64,000 nt of DNA, from the NCBI GenBank assembly GCA_014529385.2, contig CM043942.1, positions 59,923,184-59,987,183 on the forward strand, read 5' to 3'. This DNA comes from Adiantum capillus-veneris (Eukaryota > Streptophyta > Polypodiopsida > Polypodiales > Pteridaceae). Position 1 is the stretch's first letter; every line of letters begins with the position of its first letter. The translations under genes were made by a program, and so were the position numbers. The notes beneath the pieces are model-generated. The model was not told where the DNA came from. It did not search any database and saw only the letters and a program-made list of their open reading frames with translations. Shown here piece by piece: positions 12,471-23,753 of this stretch.

Positions 12471-13277
12471 ATGTCAAGCACTTTTCCTACCTTTCATTCT
12501 AAAAATGGTGAGGATGCACAAGAATTTCTGGATAATTTGGAGATGGCACACCTCATCTCTGGGAGAGATCAAGAAGAGGTAAAGCTGCGTGCTTTTCCAC
12601 TCGTTCCCAAAGGGGAGGCTAAGGCATGGTACAAGGCCTTGCAACCTCAAAACAAAACCAATTGGGAGAGGCTACGTGCAATTTTTCTTGCCAAATTTGG
12701 GCAAGGAGATACTCTAGAGGGTCTTTGGAAGTGTCTACTTCAACATAAACAGGTATTCCTTGAAGACTACCCATCTTATGAGGCCGTTTTCCTTAACCTA
12801 TGGGATAGATGGGAGGCTACCTTACAAAACCAAGGTGGTGCACCAAACTTTCTAAAGAAAGATAGGTTCATGGCTGGCTTGTATCCAATTTTGAAGACCA
12901 AGGTAGAGTTAAAATTCCCATCAACATTTGAGGAAGCACGTGAGGTGGCCATGGTCAAATTCAAGAAGTTAAATTTTCAAGCACATAGAACAAGGGACCT
13001 AAATGAAGTCATTGAGAGGGATTCTTCACCAAGCATGGGAGCACAAGTTAGGGGCTCTCTTGCCCAAACTTCACAAATAGGGGAGGGATCACAACAAGAG
13101 ATCTTGCAAAGATTAACTCAACAACTAGAGAGTCTCACCTTGAATCTAGTGCAGGGCCTACCCCAACAACGACAACCAAGAGAAGGGAATCGCAATCAAC
13201 GACGTCAAGCACAAGAGTTGAGATGCTGGAATTGCAACGAAGTTGGTCATGGCATGTATAATTGCCCTCACCCTTGA
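12471..13277 (+). pseudogene. Element C gag (capsid and zinc knuckle)
   Basis: Retrotransposon gag that forms the virus-like particle. The first in-frame ATG is at 12471 (MSSTFPTFHSKNGEDAQEF). The capsid domain runs through PLVPKGEAKAWYKALQP and RFMAGLYP, typical of retrotrans_gag. A CCHC knuckle (CWNCNEVGHGMYNC) lies near 13220-13265 for RNA binding. The TGA ending at 13277 falls in CPHP-stop-RLPGD and is explained by CGA to TGA, so gag originally continued into the next segment. The frame could also be open further upstream through a non-ATG codon. Confidence 0.85.
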
Positions 13278-14168
13278 AGGCTTCCAGGGGACATATACCC
13301 TCCTAGACCCCCTCCGCTCATGGTGCAGCAAGAGCATGCTCAAGCCCCACAAATTCTTCGTCGACCACCACCACCTCCAGTGGTAAACATCCCTCCTGTC
13401 CCACCAGTGGAGGAAGAGAGAGGAGTAAACGTCATAAAGCTGGAAGAGGAGATAGAGGTGAGCCCTATACATTTTGATGTTATGCCTGCAGAAAAGCTTA
13501 CAAGAGCACACAACAAGGATGAAGACACAAGGAATGAAGAGTCAGAACTTGCAAGGAAGGAGAGGAAGAAAAATTCAAAGAAGGAGGAAGGAGGCAAGAA
13601 GCAGAGGTCAAGGCAAAGGGAGATCGGAATCAACGATTTTCCATTAGGAAAGAATATGGAACCCTACAACATCTTAGAAGATCTGCAAACTCAAAAGACC
13701 AATATTTCTTGGCCTCAACTCCTACATCTATCACCCAAGGTGAGAAAGCACTGGTCCAAACTTGTAAGCACAAGACTCCCAAGAAAGAAAGAAAAGGTGA
13801 CAGTAAAGGCATTGACTTCAAAGCCACAACAAGATGTGGAACCTATTGTAGATGCTTATGTAAGGGGTAGGAAGGTATCCAATGTGTAGGTTGATGGTCG
13901 AGCACAAATGTATGTGATCACGGAAAGAGCCATGAATAGACTAGGGCTTGAAATCACTAAATCCTCTAATTGTCAAGCTAGGCTGGCCAACAATGCAAGT
14001 GTGAAGTGCCTAGGGATCATCGAGAATGTAAAAGTTTCTGTATGTAATATAGATGCACGTGTGGACATGTATGTTATGCCAGCCAAGGGGGAGGGCTATC
14101 CCATCATCCTAGGGAGGCCTTGGCTCATTGCTGTGAATGCAGATCAAAATAGGGACGAGGATAATTGA
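13278..14168 (+). pseudogene. Element C gag tail and aspartic protease (decayed)
   Basis: Same frame as gag. A Pro-rich linker is followed by a very Lys/Glu-rich stretch (about 13540-13620). The motif NDFPLGKNMEPYNILEDL follows, then a protease region. A TAG at 13887 sits just before VDGRAQMYVI; element A has GLVDGGA here, so the loop after the catalytic Asp is changed from GGA to GRA. The flap/C-terminal part keeps YPIILGRPWL. The stop at 14166 and a frameshift near 14160 separate it from RT. Confidence 0.8.
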
Positions 14169-16054
14169 TTCTCAAAAAGGGGCAACATGTAGTATACGAT
14201 TGGCATGAAGGAAAGCAGCTCGACATCAACTATGAGACCACGGATGATGAAGAAAGTGAAGAGAGTTTTGGCTCAAGCGATGAGGAAAGTTCAACCACTA
14301 CATCCAATAGCGAAGAAGAATCATCTTTGGAGGTAATGGGAATCATCTTCAACACATCAAAAACTCCATCAATAGAGGTTGACCCAACAAAGGAGAAAAC
14401 AAAGGATGACAAAGGTGACCACAAGCACTTTGAAGACTTTGAGAGGATGCTTGCAAAAGATCTTACCCCTGAGGAGAAGCGGTCCTACATCGATATGCTC
14501 AAGAGGTATCCCAATTTGTTTATCACTGATTACTCACAAATTAGAGGTGTGGATGTTATAGAGCATGGCATAGAATTAAAACCAGGTACTAAACCTGTGG
14601 CTCAAAAGCTAAGGCGCCTAGGAAAAATACAACAAGAGGCACTTTTGACAGAGGTTAGCCGACTCCTCAAAGCTGGTTTCATTTACCCTGTGTCTAACTC
14701 TGAGTGGGTGTCCCCAATTGTAGTAACCCCTAAAAAGAATGGAAAATGGAGGGTCTGTGTTGACTACAAACCGCTCAATGATGCAACAAAGAGGGATCAT
14801 TTTCCTCTTCCTTTCCAAGATGAAATCTTAAACGAAGTAGCCGGCTATGAATGTTACACAGTGTGTGATGGGTATTCAGGGTATTTTCAAATCAGAATAG
14901 TAGAAGAAGATTAGTTAAAAACCACTTTCATCACACCTTGGGGTTGCTTTGCCTATAGAGTGATGCCATTTGGGCTCACAAATGCTCCTAGTACCTTTAT
15001 AAGGTTTACAACTCTTGTCTTTCAACCCTTCTTTGGAAATTCAATTAGGGTGTTTATGGATGACTTCTGTATCTATAGTAGCCAAAGACTTCGTTGCCAA
15101 AAAGTTGAGGAGGGGCTTAGGAGGCTTCATCAATTTGGGGGATAGCTTAATCCTGAGAAGTTTCACATTGCAGAGTCACAAGTGGTATTGCTAGGTCATG
15201 TGGTTTCTTTGCAAGGAATTCAAGTGGATCCATCAAAAGTAAATGCTCTCTTGTCACTACAACCACCAACGACAACCAAGGAGCTCATGACTTTCAACCA
15301 CAAAGTAAGGTACATGTCTCGTTTCATTCACCTTCTAGCGGAAGCTATTGCACCTTTGCACAAGCTAGCAAAAAAACCCACATTTGAATGGAGAGAGGAA
15401 CACGAATTATGCTTTACTGAAGTAAAGGGTATTCTCAACTCTCTTCCAACAATAATGCCACCAAATCCAAAGGATACATATTACATCACGCCAAGTGTAG
15501 GAATGGAGGCCATCGGTGTAGTTCTCATGCAAAAAGACCCAAAAACATGCTACATGAGGCCAGTATACTTTGCAAGCAAAGTCATGACCGCTGCAGAGAA
15601 GGGCTACACCGATATGGAGAAGGTGGTATTCACAATTATGTTTGCGGTAAGAAAGTTCCGATCATATCTCTTACGTGCACCATTTGTCATTCTCACCATG
15701 GAAAACAATTTACCATATGTTGTGCAACACATGAGCCTCTCATCTAAGATAGCCAAATGGGTTCTAGAACTTCAAGAGTTCGAATACACTTTTCTTGTGG
15801 AAGATAGCACAAGGGCAGGTCTTGCAGACATTCTCACATACAAAGTGAGAGAAAGGAAAGAGTCACCAAAGGCAGGAGACAAAGCTACACCACAAAATAA
15901 TGAGGAGGAGATGGACAATGCACACATTTTGTGCTTTGATGGAGCTTACCGACGACAACACGATCAAGCAGCAGGGGGGGTTCTTATTCTAAGTCCACAA
16001 AGGGAAGTTCTTGTTAAGAAAGGTATCACCTTGGAAAATGTTCATTCTAATAAT
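14165..16054 (+). pseudogene. Element C reverse transcriptase, RNase H and start of second RNase H (decayed, truncated)
   Basis: An acidic Ser/Glu-rich linker leads into RT: SEWVSPIVVTPKKNGKWRVCVDYKPLN, TPWGCFAYRVMPFGLTNAPSTF and the active site VFMDDFCIYSS (about 15050-15080). The connection follows (LLGHVVSLQGIQVDPSKV), then RNase H (AVRKFRSYLL, 15640-15680). The second RNase H begins at FDGAYRRQHDQAAGG (15940) and stops at HSNN at 16054, exactly where the copia LTR starts. In-frame stops at 14912 (CAG in element A) and 15143. The remaining second RNase H and all of integrase are absent. Confidence 0.9.
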
Positions 16055-16197
16055 TGTTGGAGCTATATATGGCTCACTCTACTGAACTTGGTCTCACCTA
16101 TATATTTGTATCTTGTCCTCAATATGAATCAGTCTTTGGGAGCGTATATGGTGTGTCTCTTGTCTCGTCTCTCTCTCTTTCTCTCTACATCTAAACA
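16055..16197 (+). repeat. 5' LTR of copia element D
   Basis: Begins TGTTGGAGC and ends ATCTAAACA, directly followed by TGGTATCAGAGC. The 143-bp length is short for copia but close to the 142-bp LTR of element G. TATATATG near its start may serve the promoter. No second copy exists in the window. Confidence 0.8.
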
Positions 16198-16209
16198 TGG
16201 TATCAGAGC
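16198..16209 (+). promoter_or_regulatory. Primer-binding site of element D (initiator tRNA-Met)
   Basis: TGGTATCAGAGC, the standard plant copia site complementary to the 3' end of initiator tRNA-Met, immediately after the LTR. Confidence 0.92.
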
Positions 16210-16964
16210 GGTAACGATCACGCGCCGATTCAATTCATGGTGACAACAGTATGTGTATGCGATTCGCATGTAAGATTCAAAATTGTTACAAATTTTATTT
16301 TTGAGCGTTGATTCTTGTTAACTGTGGTTGTTTTGTGTTAAGAAGAATATGATTAGTGTTTTATGTGGCGTTTATTTATAATCAATCTAGTCGTTGATTA
16401 CGTTTTCTTGTTAATGACACCCTGAACTTCATCTCAATTTTTCTTGCTGTTCTGCTCAAAATTTGGAGAAACGGGAAAAGCGCAATGGAGCGTAGAGATA
16501 TGGCAGTTTTCATCTAAAACTTGTTCGTCTCCTCAAGCTCTTCGATTTGAGTTCTAGGTTTGCGTCAATCGGAGTTCGCAGCAGAAAGTTATGTTGTTTT
16601 TACTGCAATAGAGCTTGACGCAGCTTTCTTCGTCCTACTTCTTCGTGAAGCGTCCGCGATCGTTTTTCTTATTTTGGCGTTAACTTTTTCGAGAAGATTT
16701 AGCTTTTTGCTATTCGTATTGTGGCCGTCAATCTTGCGTCTCACGCCGCTCTATTTTGAGGACTCGTTTATTTTTAACGTCTCCTTTACCCTGACTTTTT
16801 TGGGTGACGTCTCTCACATCTTTGGACGTTCCTTGAGCATCCTTCTTACGTTTATCGTTGACAAAACGCAGTACTCATATCTCTCTCATTCTCAATTGCG
16901 GCCTTCACCATATATGGTGTGCAGATTCTGCGATCTTATCTTATACGTCTTCTCGCAACAAGAT

Positions 16965-19900
16965 ATGGCTATGAATATTCTCGTCAACGGCTTTCCTTCT
17001 GGCCAACGTTCTGTTCCTCCTTTCCAAGGTCAAGGATTTCCAGGTTGGAAAGCAAAGATGTTGTTAATTCTTGAAGGCGATGAACTCTCCGATGTTGTTC
17101 TTGGAAATCGTGTTTGTCCGCCTCAGCCTGTTGATACGGATAATGATAACGTGCTTATCACTGAAGGACCTATATTTGAAGATTGGAATGTTGCCTATAC
17201 GGATTGGCAACGATGTGATAAAGCAGCTCGTCGGTATATTCTTTCTGCTCTTACTGATTCCCTTTTGCTTGATATGTATGAACTGCCTACTTCCCATGAC
17301 GTATGGAAGTACCTTATTGCAAACTTTCAGAAGAAATCTGTTACAGAAATACTTTATTTGAGAGGGTTGCTTAACAAGTTACAATATGAAGTTGGTACTG
17401 CCATGACGGGACATATTGAGTCTTTCAAATCTATTATTAATCAACTTGCTGCTGCCGGTGATCCTGTTCCACAAAAGCAACTGATTACACTTCTCCTTGA
17501 TACGGTGAAGGACTCTTCTTATGATAACATTGTTACTATTCTCTCTAATAAAGATGGTCTTGATTTCGACCAAGCTTGCATGTCTTTAATTGAATACTCT
17601 CAACGTCAAGAACGTCGAAATGCTGGTCACGATACAGCTATGATTTCACAAGAGGAGACTGAGTCACAACAGATGGAATGTGCTTTTTATGCTCGAAGGC
17701 GTCCATTTCAACGAGGAAACCGCAGAGGTGGCCGTCACGGTAATATTTTCTCTCGTCTCAAATTTCCTAATAAGCAATGTTCTTACTGCAACAGAAATGG
17801 CCATACTGAAGATGATTGTTGGGCACGTCAATATGATGAAGAACACAATATTACCACAAAACAACCACGTTTATCTAGAGACTCTTCTTCTTCTTCTTGT
17901 GAATATTGCGGACTATCTGATCATCCCACTCATATGTGCTATAAGCGTCGATTCGACACAGATCGGAATAGAGCATATGCTATTGAACATCGAAACAACA
18001 TTGTACCAAAAACAAGCTGCGTCCTATGTTCAGTTGCTCCAGACAGAATACTTCATGTACGTGGTGGATCACTTTTTATTGTCGATTCTGGTGCTACAGG
18101 AAATATGACATATCAGTCTAAGTGGCTCCATAACTATCATCCACTGCCAGTTCAACGTGTTGTTTATCTTGCTGATGATACTACTTGTCAAGTAAAGGGT
18201 ATTGGAGACTTATATCTTGGTACCTTATCTTCTTCCACTCGAATTTTGCGAGGAGTATTACATGTACCAGATCTTCAACACAATCTTCTTTCAGTTGCTA
18301 GACTTGTTGATCTTGGTCTGTTTGTTGGATTTGATTATACCAAATGCCGAATTGAGAAAGATGGACAGACTATAGCCACTGCTCCTCGAAACGGTAATTT
18401 ATTTGAACTCTCTCTCAACGATGCTGTAGCAAATATTTTCACTGCTCCAGGTGATCATGATTGCAAAGTATGGCATCACCGTTTTGTTCATGCTGATTTC
18501 TCAAAACTCCTTGATCTTCAACGTCGTGATCTTGTTCATGGCATGGATCTTAAAGCCCATCCCCATATGGGAATTTGTGAATTTTGTGCTCTTGGGAAAC
18601 ACAATCGTAAACCCTTTCCTCTTTCAAATACAACTCATTCTCATGACATCTTGGATCTTGTTCATACTGATATATGTGGACCTCTACCTTCTTCGAGATC
18701 ACAATATCGCTACTTCATTACTTTCATTGATGATTTCTCAAGGTATACGACTGTATTTCTACTTAGACAAAAATCTGAAGCCTTATCTGTTTTCAAACAA
18801 TTCCACAAGGCTGCGGAACTTCAAACTGGTCGTCGCCTTAAGAAGCTTCGTAGTGGCAATGGAGGCGAATATGTTTCTCGAGAGTTTGTGAGTTACTGTG
18901 CTGACACTGGAATTCATCATGAACACACTATTCCATATTCGCCTCAACAGAATGGTGTTGCTGAACGAAAGAATCGCACTATTCTCAATGCTGTAAGATG
19001 TATGCTGATTCATTCTGGCTTATCTCGTGTTTTCTGGGCTGAAGCTACTTTCACAGCAACATTTATTCAGAATCATCTTCCTACTACTGCACCCTCTGGT
19101 AAGATACCCATCACAGCATGGACAGGTGACATTCCTTCTGTATCTCATTTTCGAACCTTTGGATGTATTGCTTATATTCATGTTCCCAAAGAAACACGAA
19201 CAAAGCTTGATGCTCCTGGTCTTAAAGTTATTTTTATTGGATATTCTGACACTTCCAAAGGCTACAAATTCTATGACCCTTCCTCCAAGAAAGTAACTGT
19301 GAATCGTGATGCTACTTTTAACGAACAGCTTATGGGAGGCTCATGGTCCATGGATGATTCTGATGATACTAAATCATTTCTTCAAGCTTTTTCATTTCTT
19401 TCAGAAGATGAAACACTTCCTATAGAGCAACTTTCCTCCTCACAACCATCCATTCCAAATGTTGCCAATGATGATATTGATATTTTTGTTGATCTGCCTA
19501 TTGATTTTGAACATGGCTCATGTCATATTTATGATGACGATATTGCTGATAATGCTTTTTCTACTTCTGAAGATCCCGTTACTTATGATGAAGCTATCTC
19601 TTCACCACAAAAGGATCAATGGCAAGAGGCTATGGAAGCAGAGTACGATTCTCTTATCTCTAAAGGTACATGGATACTAACTGAATTACCTCCTGGTCGT
19701 ACAACTATTAAATGTAAGTGGGTGTATAAAACAAAAGTAAAAGCAGATGGATCTTTTGACAAGTTCAAGGCGCGTTTAGTTGCAAAAGGTTACTCCCAAG
19801 TAGCTGGTGTTGATTATCAAGAGACTTTTTCACCAGTTGTTCGCATTACAAGTGTTCGAGTTTTATTGGAATTTGCTGTTCAATTTGATTTAGAAGCTCA

Positions 19901-21152
19901 TCAAATGGATGTGCGAACTGCTTTTCTTAATGGTGACTTGGAAGAGGAAATTTATATGGAACAACCAGAAGGGTTTGTTATTCCAGGTAAAGAAGACCTT
20001 GTTGCTCAACTCCATAAGGCACTATATGGTCTCAAACAAGCTTCGCGAGCCTGGTATACAAAATTTGATCTTTTTCTCACCTCTAAAGGATTCATCTCTT
20101 GCTCGTCAGACCCCAACTTATACATAAAACGCCAAGGTAGCAGTTTTGTGATTCTTGCTCTTTATGTGGATGATACCATCCTTGTTTCCAATGATTTGGG
20201 ATTTCTTCAGCAAGTGAAAAAGTTATTGTCTTCTGCATTCGATATGGTGGATCTTGGAGAGATTCACTCTTGTCTTGGCATTCAAATCCAACGAAACCGT
20301 ACAAAAGGTATTTTATTCCTTCGACAGTCAAAGTTTATTGCAGATACTATTCAAAAATTTGGTATGGAATCTGCACATTCAGCCAACATACCTTGTCTTG
20401 CGAGCTCTACGAAGAATACTTCTGACAATGGCGGTCAACTTGTCACAAATCAACCTTATGCTAACTTGATTGGATGTCTTCAGTTTGTTGGCATGAACAC
20501 TCGTCCTGATATTCTGTTTGCTGCTAACTATCTTGGACAACATCTTGCATGTCCTTCTCTTAAGCATTGGTCTGCTGCAAAGCGTGTATTGAAATACTTG
20601 AAAGGCACTACAGATTTTGGTTTAGTCTATCGACGACAACTCACATCGGATTCTATGCAATCTCTTTCTCTTTTGGGTTGCACAGATGCAGACTGGGCAA
20701 GCTCACATTTATCTATGCGATCTACTAGTGGAAATTGCTTCTTTATAAATGGTTGTCTTGTTTCTTGGACTAGCAAGAAACAACGTTGTGTTGCAGTTTC
20801 TACGACTGAGTCAGAATATGTTGCGGCATCACTTGCAGCTCGTGAGTTGATTTGGCTTCGACAAATGCTGGTTGATATTGGTCACTCTCCTCTTTCTAGC
20901 ACACCCTTGCGGTGTGACAACCAAAGTGCTATTAGTCTTGCAAAAGACTATGTTCAACATAATAAGTCAAAGCACATTGCTGTCCATTATCATTATGTTA
21001 GGTATGAAGTACGCAAGGGAACCATTATGGTTGAACACTCTCCAAGTGACCAGATGATTGCAGACATTTTGACCAAAGGCCTCAATGAGTCACGTTTCAT
21101 CCTCTTGCGCTCGGAGCTTGGAGTTGCTTCGGCCTCACTCTTTCTAGATTAG
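16965..21152 (+). CDS. Copia gag-pol polyprotein, intact frame with mutated integrase Asp
   Basis: 1395 codons without a stop. I chose the ATG at 16965 (MAMNILVNGFP) because it opens the conserved gag (UBN2) domain. The frame is open for 135 further codons upstream, but the region from 16560 starts with TTG. Order: gag (residues 10-250), two CCHC knuckles (CSYC at 272, CEYC at 312), protease DSGA (374), GAG-pre-integrase and integrase, RT (from about 885, YVDD at 1067-1070), RNase H (DADWA near 1241) to the C-terminus. Integrase keeps Asp569 (HTDICGP) and Glu667 (AERKNR), but residue 631, normally the second catalytic Asp in a SDNGGEY motif, is Gly (GGC at 18855). The 631-667 spacing is the expected D-35-E, so integration should be abolished unless supplied in trans. 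Without a 3' LTR the element cannot complete its cycle anyway. Confidence 0.92.
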   Translation: MAMNILVNGFPSGQRSVPPFQGQGFPGWKAKMLLILEGDELSDVVLGNRVCPPQPVDTDNDNVLITEGPIFEDWNVAYTDWQRCDKAARRYILSALTDSLLLDMYELPTSHDVWKYLIANFQKKSVTEILYLRGLLNKLQYEVGTAMTGHIESFKSIINQLAAAGDPVPQKQLITLLLDTVKDSSYDNIVTILSNKDGLDFDQACMSLIEYSQRQERRNAGHDTAMISQEETESQQMECAFYARRRPFQRGNRRGGRHGNIFSRLKFPNKQCSYCNRNGHTEDDCWARQYDEEHNITTKQPRLSRDSSSSSCEYCGLSDHPTHMCYKRRFDTDRNRAYAIEHRNNIVPKTSCVLCSVAPDRILHVRGGSLFIVDSGATGNMTYQSKWLHNYHPLPVQRVVYLADDTTCQVKGIGDLYLGTLSSSTRILRGVLHVPDLQHNLLSVARLVDLGLFVGFDYTKCRIEKDGQTIATAPRNGNLFELSLNDAVANIFTAPGDHDCKVWHHRFVHADFSKLLDLQRRDLVHGMDLKAHPHMGICEFCALGKHNRKPFPLSNTTHSHDILDLVHTDICGPLPSSRSQYRYFITFIDDFSRYTTVFLLRQKSEALSVFKQFHKAAELQTGRRLKKLRSGNGGEYVSREFVSYCADTGIHHEHTIPYSPQQNGVAERKNRTILNAVRCMLIHSGLSRVFWAEATFTATFIQNHLPTTAPSGKIPITAWTGDIPSVSHFRTFGCIAYIHVPKETRTKLDAPGLKVIFIGYSDTSKGYKFYDPSSKKVTVNRDATFNEQLMGGSWSMDDSDDTKSFLQAFSFLSEDETLPIEQLSSSQPSIPNVANDDIDIFVDLPIDFEHGSCHIYDDDIADNAFSTSEDPVTYDEAISSPQKDQWQEAMEAEYDSLISKGTWILTELPPGRTTIKCKWVYKTKVKADGSFDKFKARLVAKGYSQVAGVDYQETFSPVVRITSVRVLLEFAVQFDLEAHQMDVRTAFLNGDLEEEIYMEQPEGFVIPGKEDLVAQLHKALYGLKQASRAWYTKFDLFLTSKGFISCSSDPNLYIKRQGSSFVILALYVDDTILVSNDLGFLQQVKKLLSSAFDMVDLGEIHSCLGIQIQRNRTKGILFLRQSKFIADTIQKFGMESAHSANIPCLASSTKNTSDNGGQLVTNQPYANLIGCLQFVGMNTRPDILFAANYLGQHLACPSLKHWSAAKRVLKYLKGTTDFGLVYRRQLTSDSMQSLSLLGCTDADWASSHLSMRSTSGNCFFINGCLVSWTSKKQRCVAVSTTESEYVAASLAARELIWLRQMLVDIGHSPLSSTPLRCDNQSAISLAKDYVQHNKSKHIAVHYHYVRYEVRKGTIMVEHSPSDQMIADILTKGLNESRFILLRSELGVASASLFLD

Positions 21153-21207
21153 CTTCTTTTCTATTGTAATAGCTTTGTACATATGACATTGTAATCTTTT
21201 AGGTACC
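21153..21207 (+). other. Copia/gypsy rearrangement joint
   Basis: About 55 AT-rich bases between the copia stop codon and resumption of element C coding sequence. They do not resemble the copia 5' LTR. By comparison with element A, about 1.4 kb of gypsy sequence (second RNase H and integrase) is missing here. Confidence 0.7.
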
Positions 21208-21573
21208 ATGCACTATGCACTTCGCTATGATAACCGACTTGATACTCGACTTGACAAAAAGTTTTTGCAAAGATGGGAGGGACCTTTCATGATAAAAACA
21301 AATTTTGGGAATGGTAGTTACAGATTAGCAGATTTATTAGGAAAACTCCACAAGACCAGAGTCAATGGATGGAGATTAAAGCCCTACTTTCAACGTATCA
21401 ATCCGTTGATAGGAAGTCATCTACCTACATCGTCTAAGCTCCAAATTGGCATGGCACCCTTCAGCTTGGCAAATGCTCCACCTATTTTTAAAGCTTTGAT
21501 GTGCAAAGAAGAACCAGCCTTGGAATCTCAACATACCCAAGGCAACCCTCCCATCTCCGATTTATGGGATTGA
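21208..21573 (+). pseudogene. Element C pol C-terminus
   Basis: Encodes LQRWEGPFMI and TRVNGWRLKPYF, the conserved end of the gypsy integrase region (element A has TRWQGPY and VNGYHLKPYL). It continues through a poorly conserved tail to the stop at 21573. An A/G-rich stretch and the polypurine tract follow. Confidence 0.8.
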
Positions 21574-21732
21574 GGTAATGAAAAGCAGGTCTAATGGAGT
21601 AAAAGAGTGTATATCACTCCTCATTTTTTTAGAAAAATAAGAAAAAAAGAGAAAAAAAGAAGAAAAAAAAAGAAAGAAAAGAAAAAGGAAACAACTCTTT
21701 TGTTTCATCTAGGAGCATGAATGATCATAGAT

Positions 21733-21750
21733 GAAGGGAGAGGGCTAATA
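21733..21750 (+). promoter_or_regulatory. Polypurine tract of element C
   Basis: GAAGGGAGAGGGCTAATA directly before the LTR start TGAGTAG; an A-rich purine run (21630-21690) lies upstream. Confidence 0.8.
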
Positions 21751-23575
21751 TGAGTAGCGTTAAATGGTAACCATGCATTTGAACTACATTTCTACTCAAA
21801 TGTATATATATTTTTTCAAATTTTTAACCTAGTGTTCATTCTCTCTTTCCGTAATAGCCTTTTTCCATACAAACACCTTACCCTTCTTAGATCTTTATGC
21901 ATTTACATCATATTTCTCTCTTCATGCTAAATGTAAATAGTAAACTTAATTCTACTCTCCTAGTTTTTTTACTGCATATTCTTTTAACTAATTACCTTTA
22001 CTAATTTAAATAGCTATCTACATCCCATAATTTGTAAATAAATAATTTATGGGCACTTATCTTACCCATCTTCTCTCAAGGGTAGGGTTAACCTTGTAGG
22101 CCTTCCCTTCCCCACCACTATGTGACCCAACTCTTGGATCATTTACTTGTGTTGGTCAACAAATCTTAAATATAATGTATATCCCCAATAAATCAAATTT
22201 TATTGGAGCCTACCTCATTTGTTTAAGGTGGATTCTCTTTTGAAAAAAGCATGCTACACCTTGGATGCATGCTAAAGGGCCCCCTACAAGGAGACTTGGT
22301 TCAAAAGGTGTTTTGGATGCATCTTGAACGCCTTAGCTCGTGGGTATACTTGAGGAACACTCCAAAATCATCTTAAACACTTTGAGAAGGTCAACTTTGC
22401 CTTTTACAGCACCCAATTCTGAGTTACAGGCTGAAAGTTATGGTGAAAACAAGGTGCTGCGGACACTGTTACTGCAGGTCAAAGTTACAATCAGGTAAAC
22501 CACAAAGGTGAAAAGTTTTGTTGACTTCTCCAACATTCTAAAATACCAATGGGGAGTTAAAAAACACTTGCATGTGGAGGGATCGACTCAAGATGCTTCC
22601 AGAGACACAACAAGCAGGATGGGGACACTCTGCAGGAGCCACTGGAGGGACATCATGGTGGGGCCCACATACATTATCAACCCTTATGGAGCCTCCACAA
22701 CTTAAAAGGCTCTTTTAATAAAAAAATAACTCCCTTATTTGCATAATTGAAGGAATGGTCAAAAGGGAACCTAACTATGGTTAATTACCTACCCTAGTCA
22801 AGTTTAACCTAACCCAAGGTCTTGTACAGCTATAAAAAGGCCCTTTGGCAAGCACAAAAATACACACACCTACTCCATTTCTGAAAATAAGCTCCTCTAA
22901 GGTTAGGGAAGCCCTAATCTCTCTCTCCTCTTGTCTCCCTATCCATTTCCTAAGCTCGCTATCATAAGCGGCACCATAGAGAGAGCATCAATATGCTATT
23001 GCTACCATTCTCTTGCAAACATTTCTCTTACCATAATCATCCCTCAATAAGGATTGTAGATTCTATATGAGAGCAAGGATATCAAGTTCAATGATCTATC
23101 TCATGGTTTGATCAACAAATTGGTGCAATTGGGGTGTCGTCGTCACAATTTTGCTCTAAACGCATGTAAAATTGGTAAGCAAATCTTGGCAGATTCTCAT
23201 ATTTTGTGCTCATTGGGTTGCTTGTTTGTTGAGAAAATTTTTTGTGCACCATGGCGTCTATTTGCTTGGCTTCTCTCCTTATGTTGTGTGTAAGTAAGTC
23301 TTGGGGCTGCATAGATGGAGAAGAGCTCTCTATGCATGCCGCCTTATGTGTGTAAGTAGTCTCTTGTTTTGGGAAAGGAAAGGAGTTGTCAAGTATTTGT
23401 GCATTATGGTGTTTTGAGTTTTGAGGTTTTGTGCTTGCTTTTCTTAGAAGTATATGAGCACTAATATGGTGAAGGTCAATCTTTGCATGTGAGTTTGTGC
23501 AGTGTTCAAAGGGATTGCTTAAGGAGTGTGTGTTGAATGGTTGAAGGGCATTTTGTGTTGAAGCACATAAGGAAG

Positions 23576-23614
<39 letters not shown>

Positions 23615-23753
23615 GTATATGGTTTGTTTTGGTTTCCTTCTTTCTCCATAAAAGAGGGTGGTGCCCCTAAGAAATATGCGTGTGTAAGGTCTCATAGAGT
23701 GGTTGTCTGGTGGGAGCCTTGAGTTAAGCCCCATCTCAAAAAATCCGCTCTCA
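21751..23753 (+). repeat. 3' LTR of element C
   Basis: About 2.0 kb, matching 9884-11859, with an expanded GT microsatellite (about 23583-23612) that explains most of the length difference. TATA box at 22831-22838. Ends CTCTCA followed by the target copy atgt. Confidence 0.92.

Larger units (their letters stand above)
16055..21205 (+). mobile_element. Element D: Ty1/copia retrotransposon, 3' end missing
   Basis: A short 143-bp 5' LTR, initiator-Met primer site and one uninterrupted gag-pol frame, but no 3' LTR: after the stop at 21152 there are only about 50 nt before element C's pol C-terminus resumes. The insertion point falls between the two Asn codons and the expected GAG of element C's SNNEAEY motif. 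The right edge (somewhere between 21153 and 21207) is a deletion or recombination joint. It is the innermost element, and the one with the best preserved frame. Confidence 0.88.
9884..23753 (+). mobile_element. Element C: Ty3/gypsy (Tat-like) LTR retrotransposon inserted in element B
   Basis: Direct LTRs of about 2.0 kb lie at 9884-11859 and 21751-23753. The primer site is at 11867 and the polypurine tract at 21733-21750. The four bases atgt flank both ends (9880-9883 and 23754-23757). Gag, protease, RT and RNase H run on the plus strand up to 16054, where copia element D interrupts them; only the pol C-terminus (21208-21573) follows. A by-eye comparison of about 500 bp of the LTRs gives roughly 4% difference. 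Polypurine tract, primer region and TATA context match element A, so A and C belong to one lineage. Confidence 0.9.

Noticed and set aside
16560-16964. Taking the copia polyprotein start at 16560
   Set aside because: The codon there is TTG and the encoded stretch does not look like gag; the ATG at 16965 begins the conserved gag domain.
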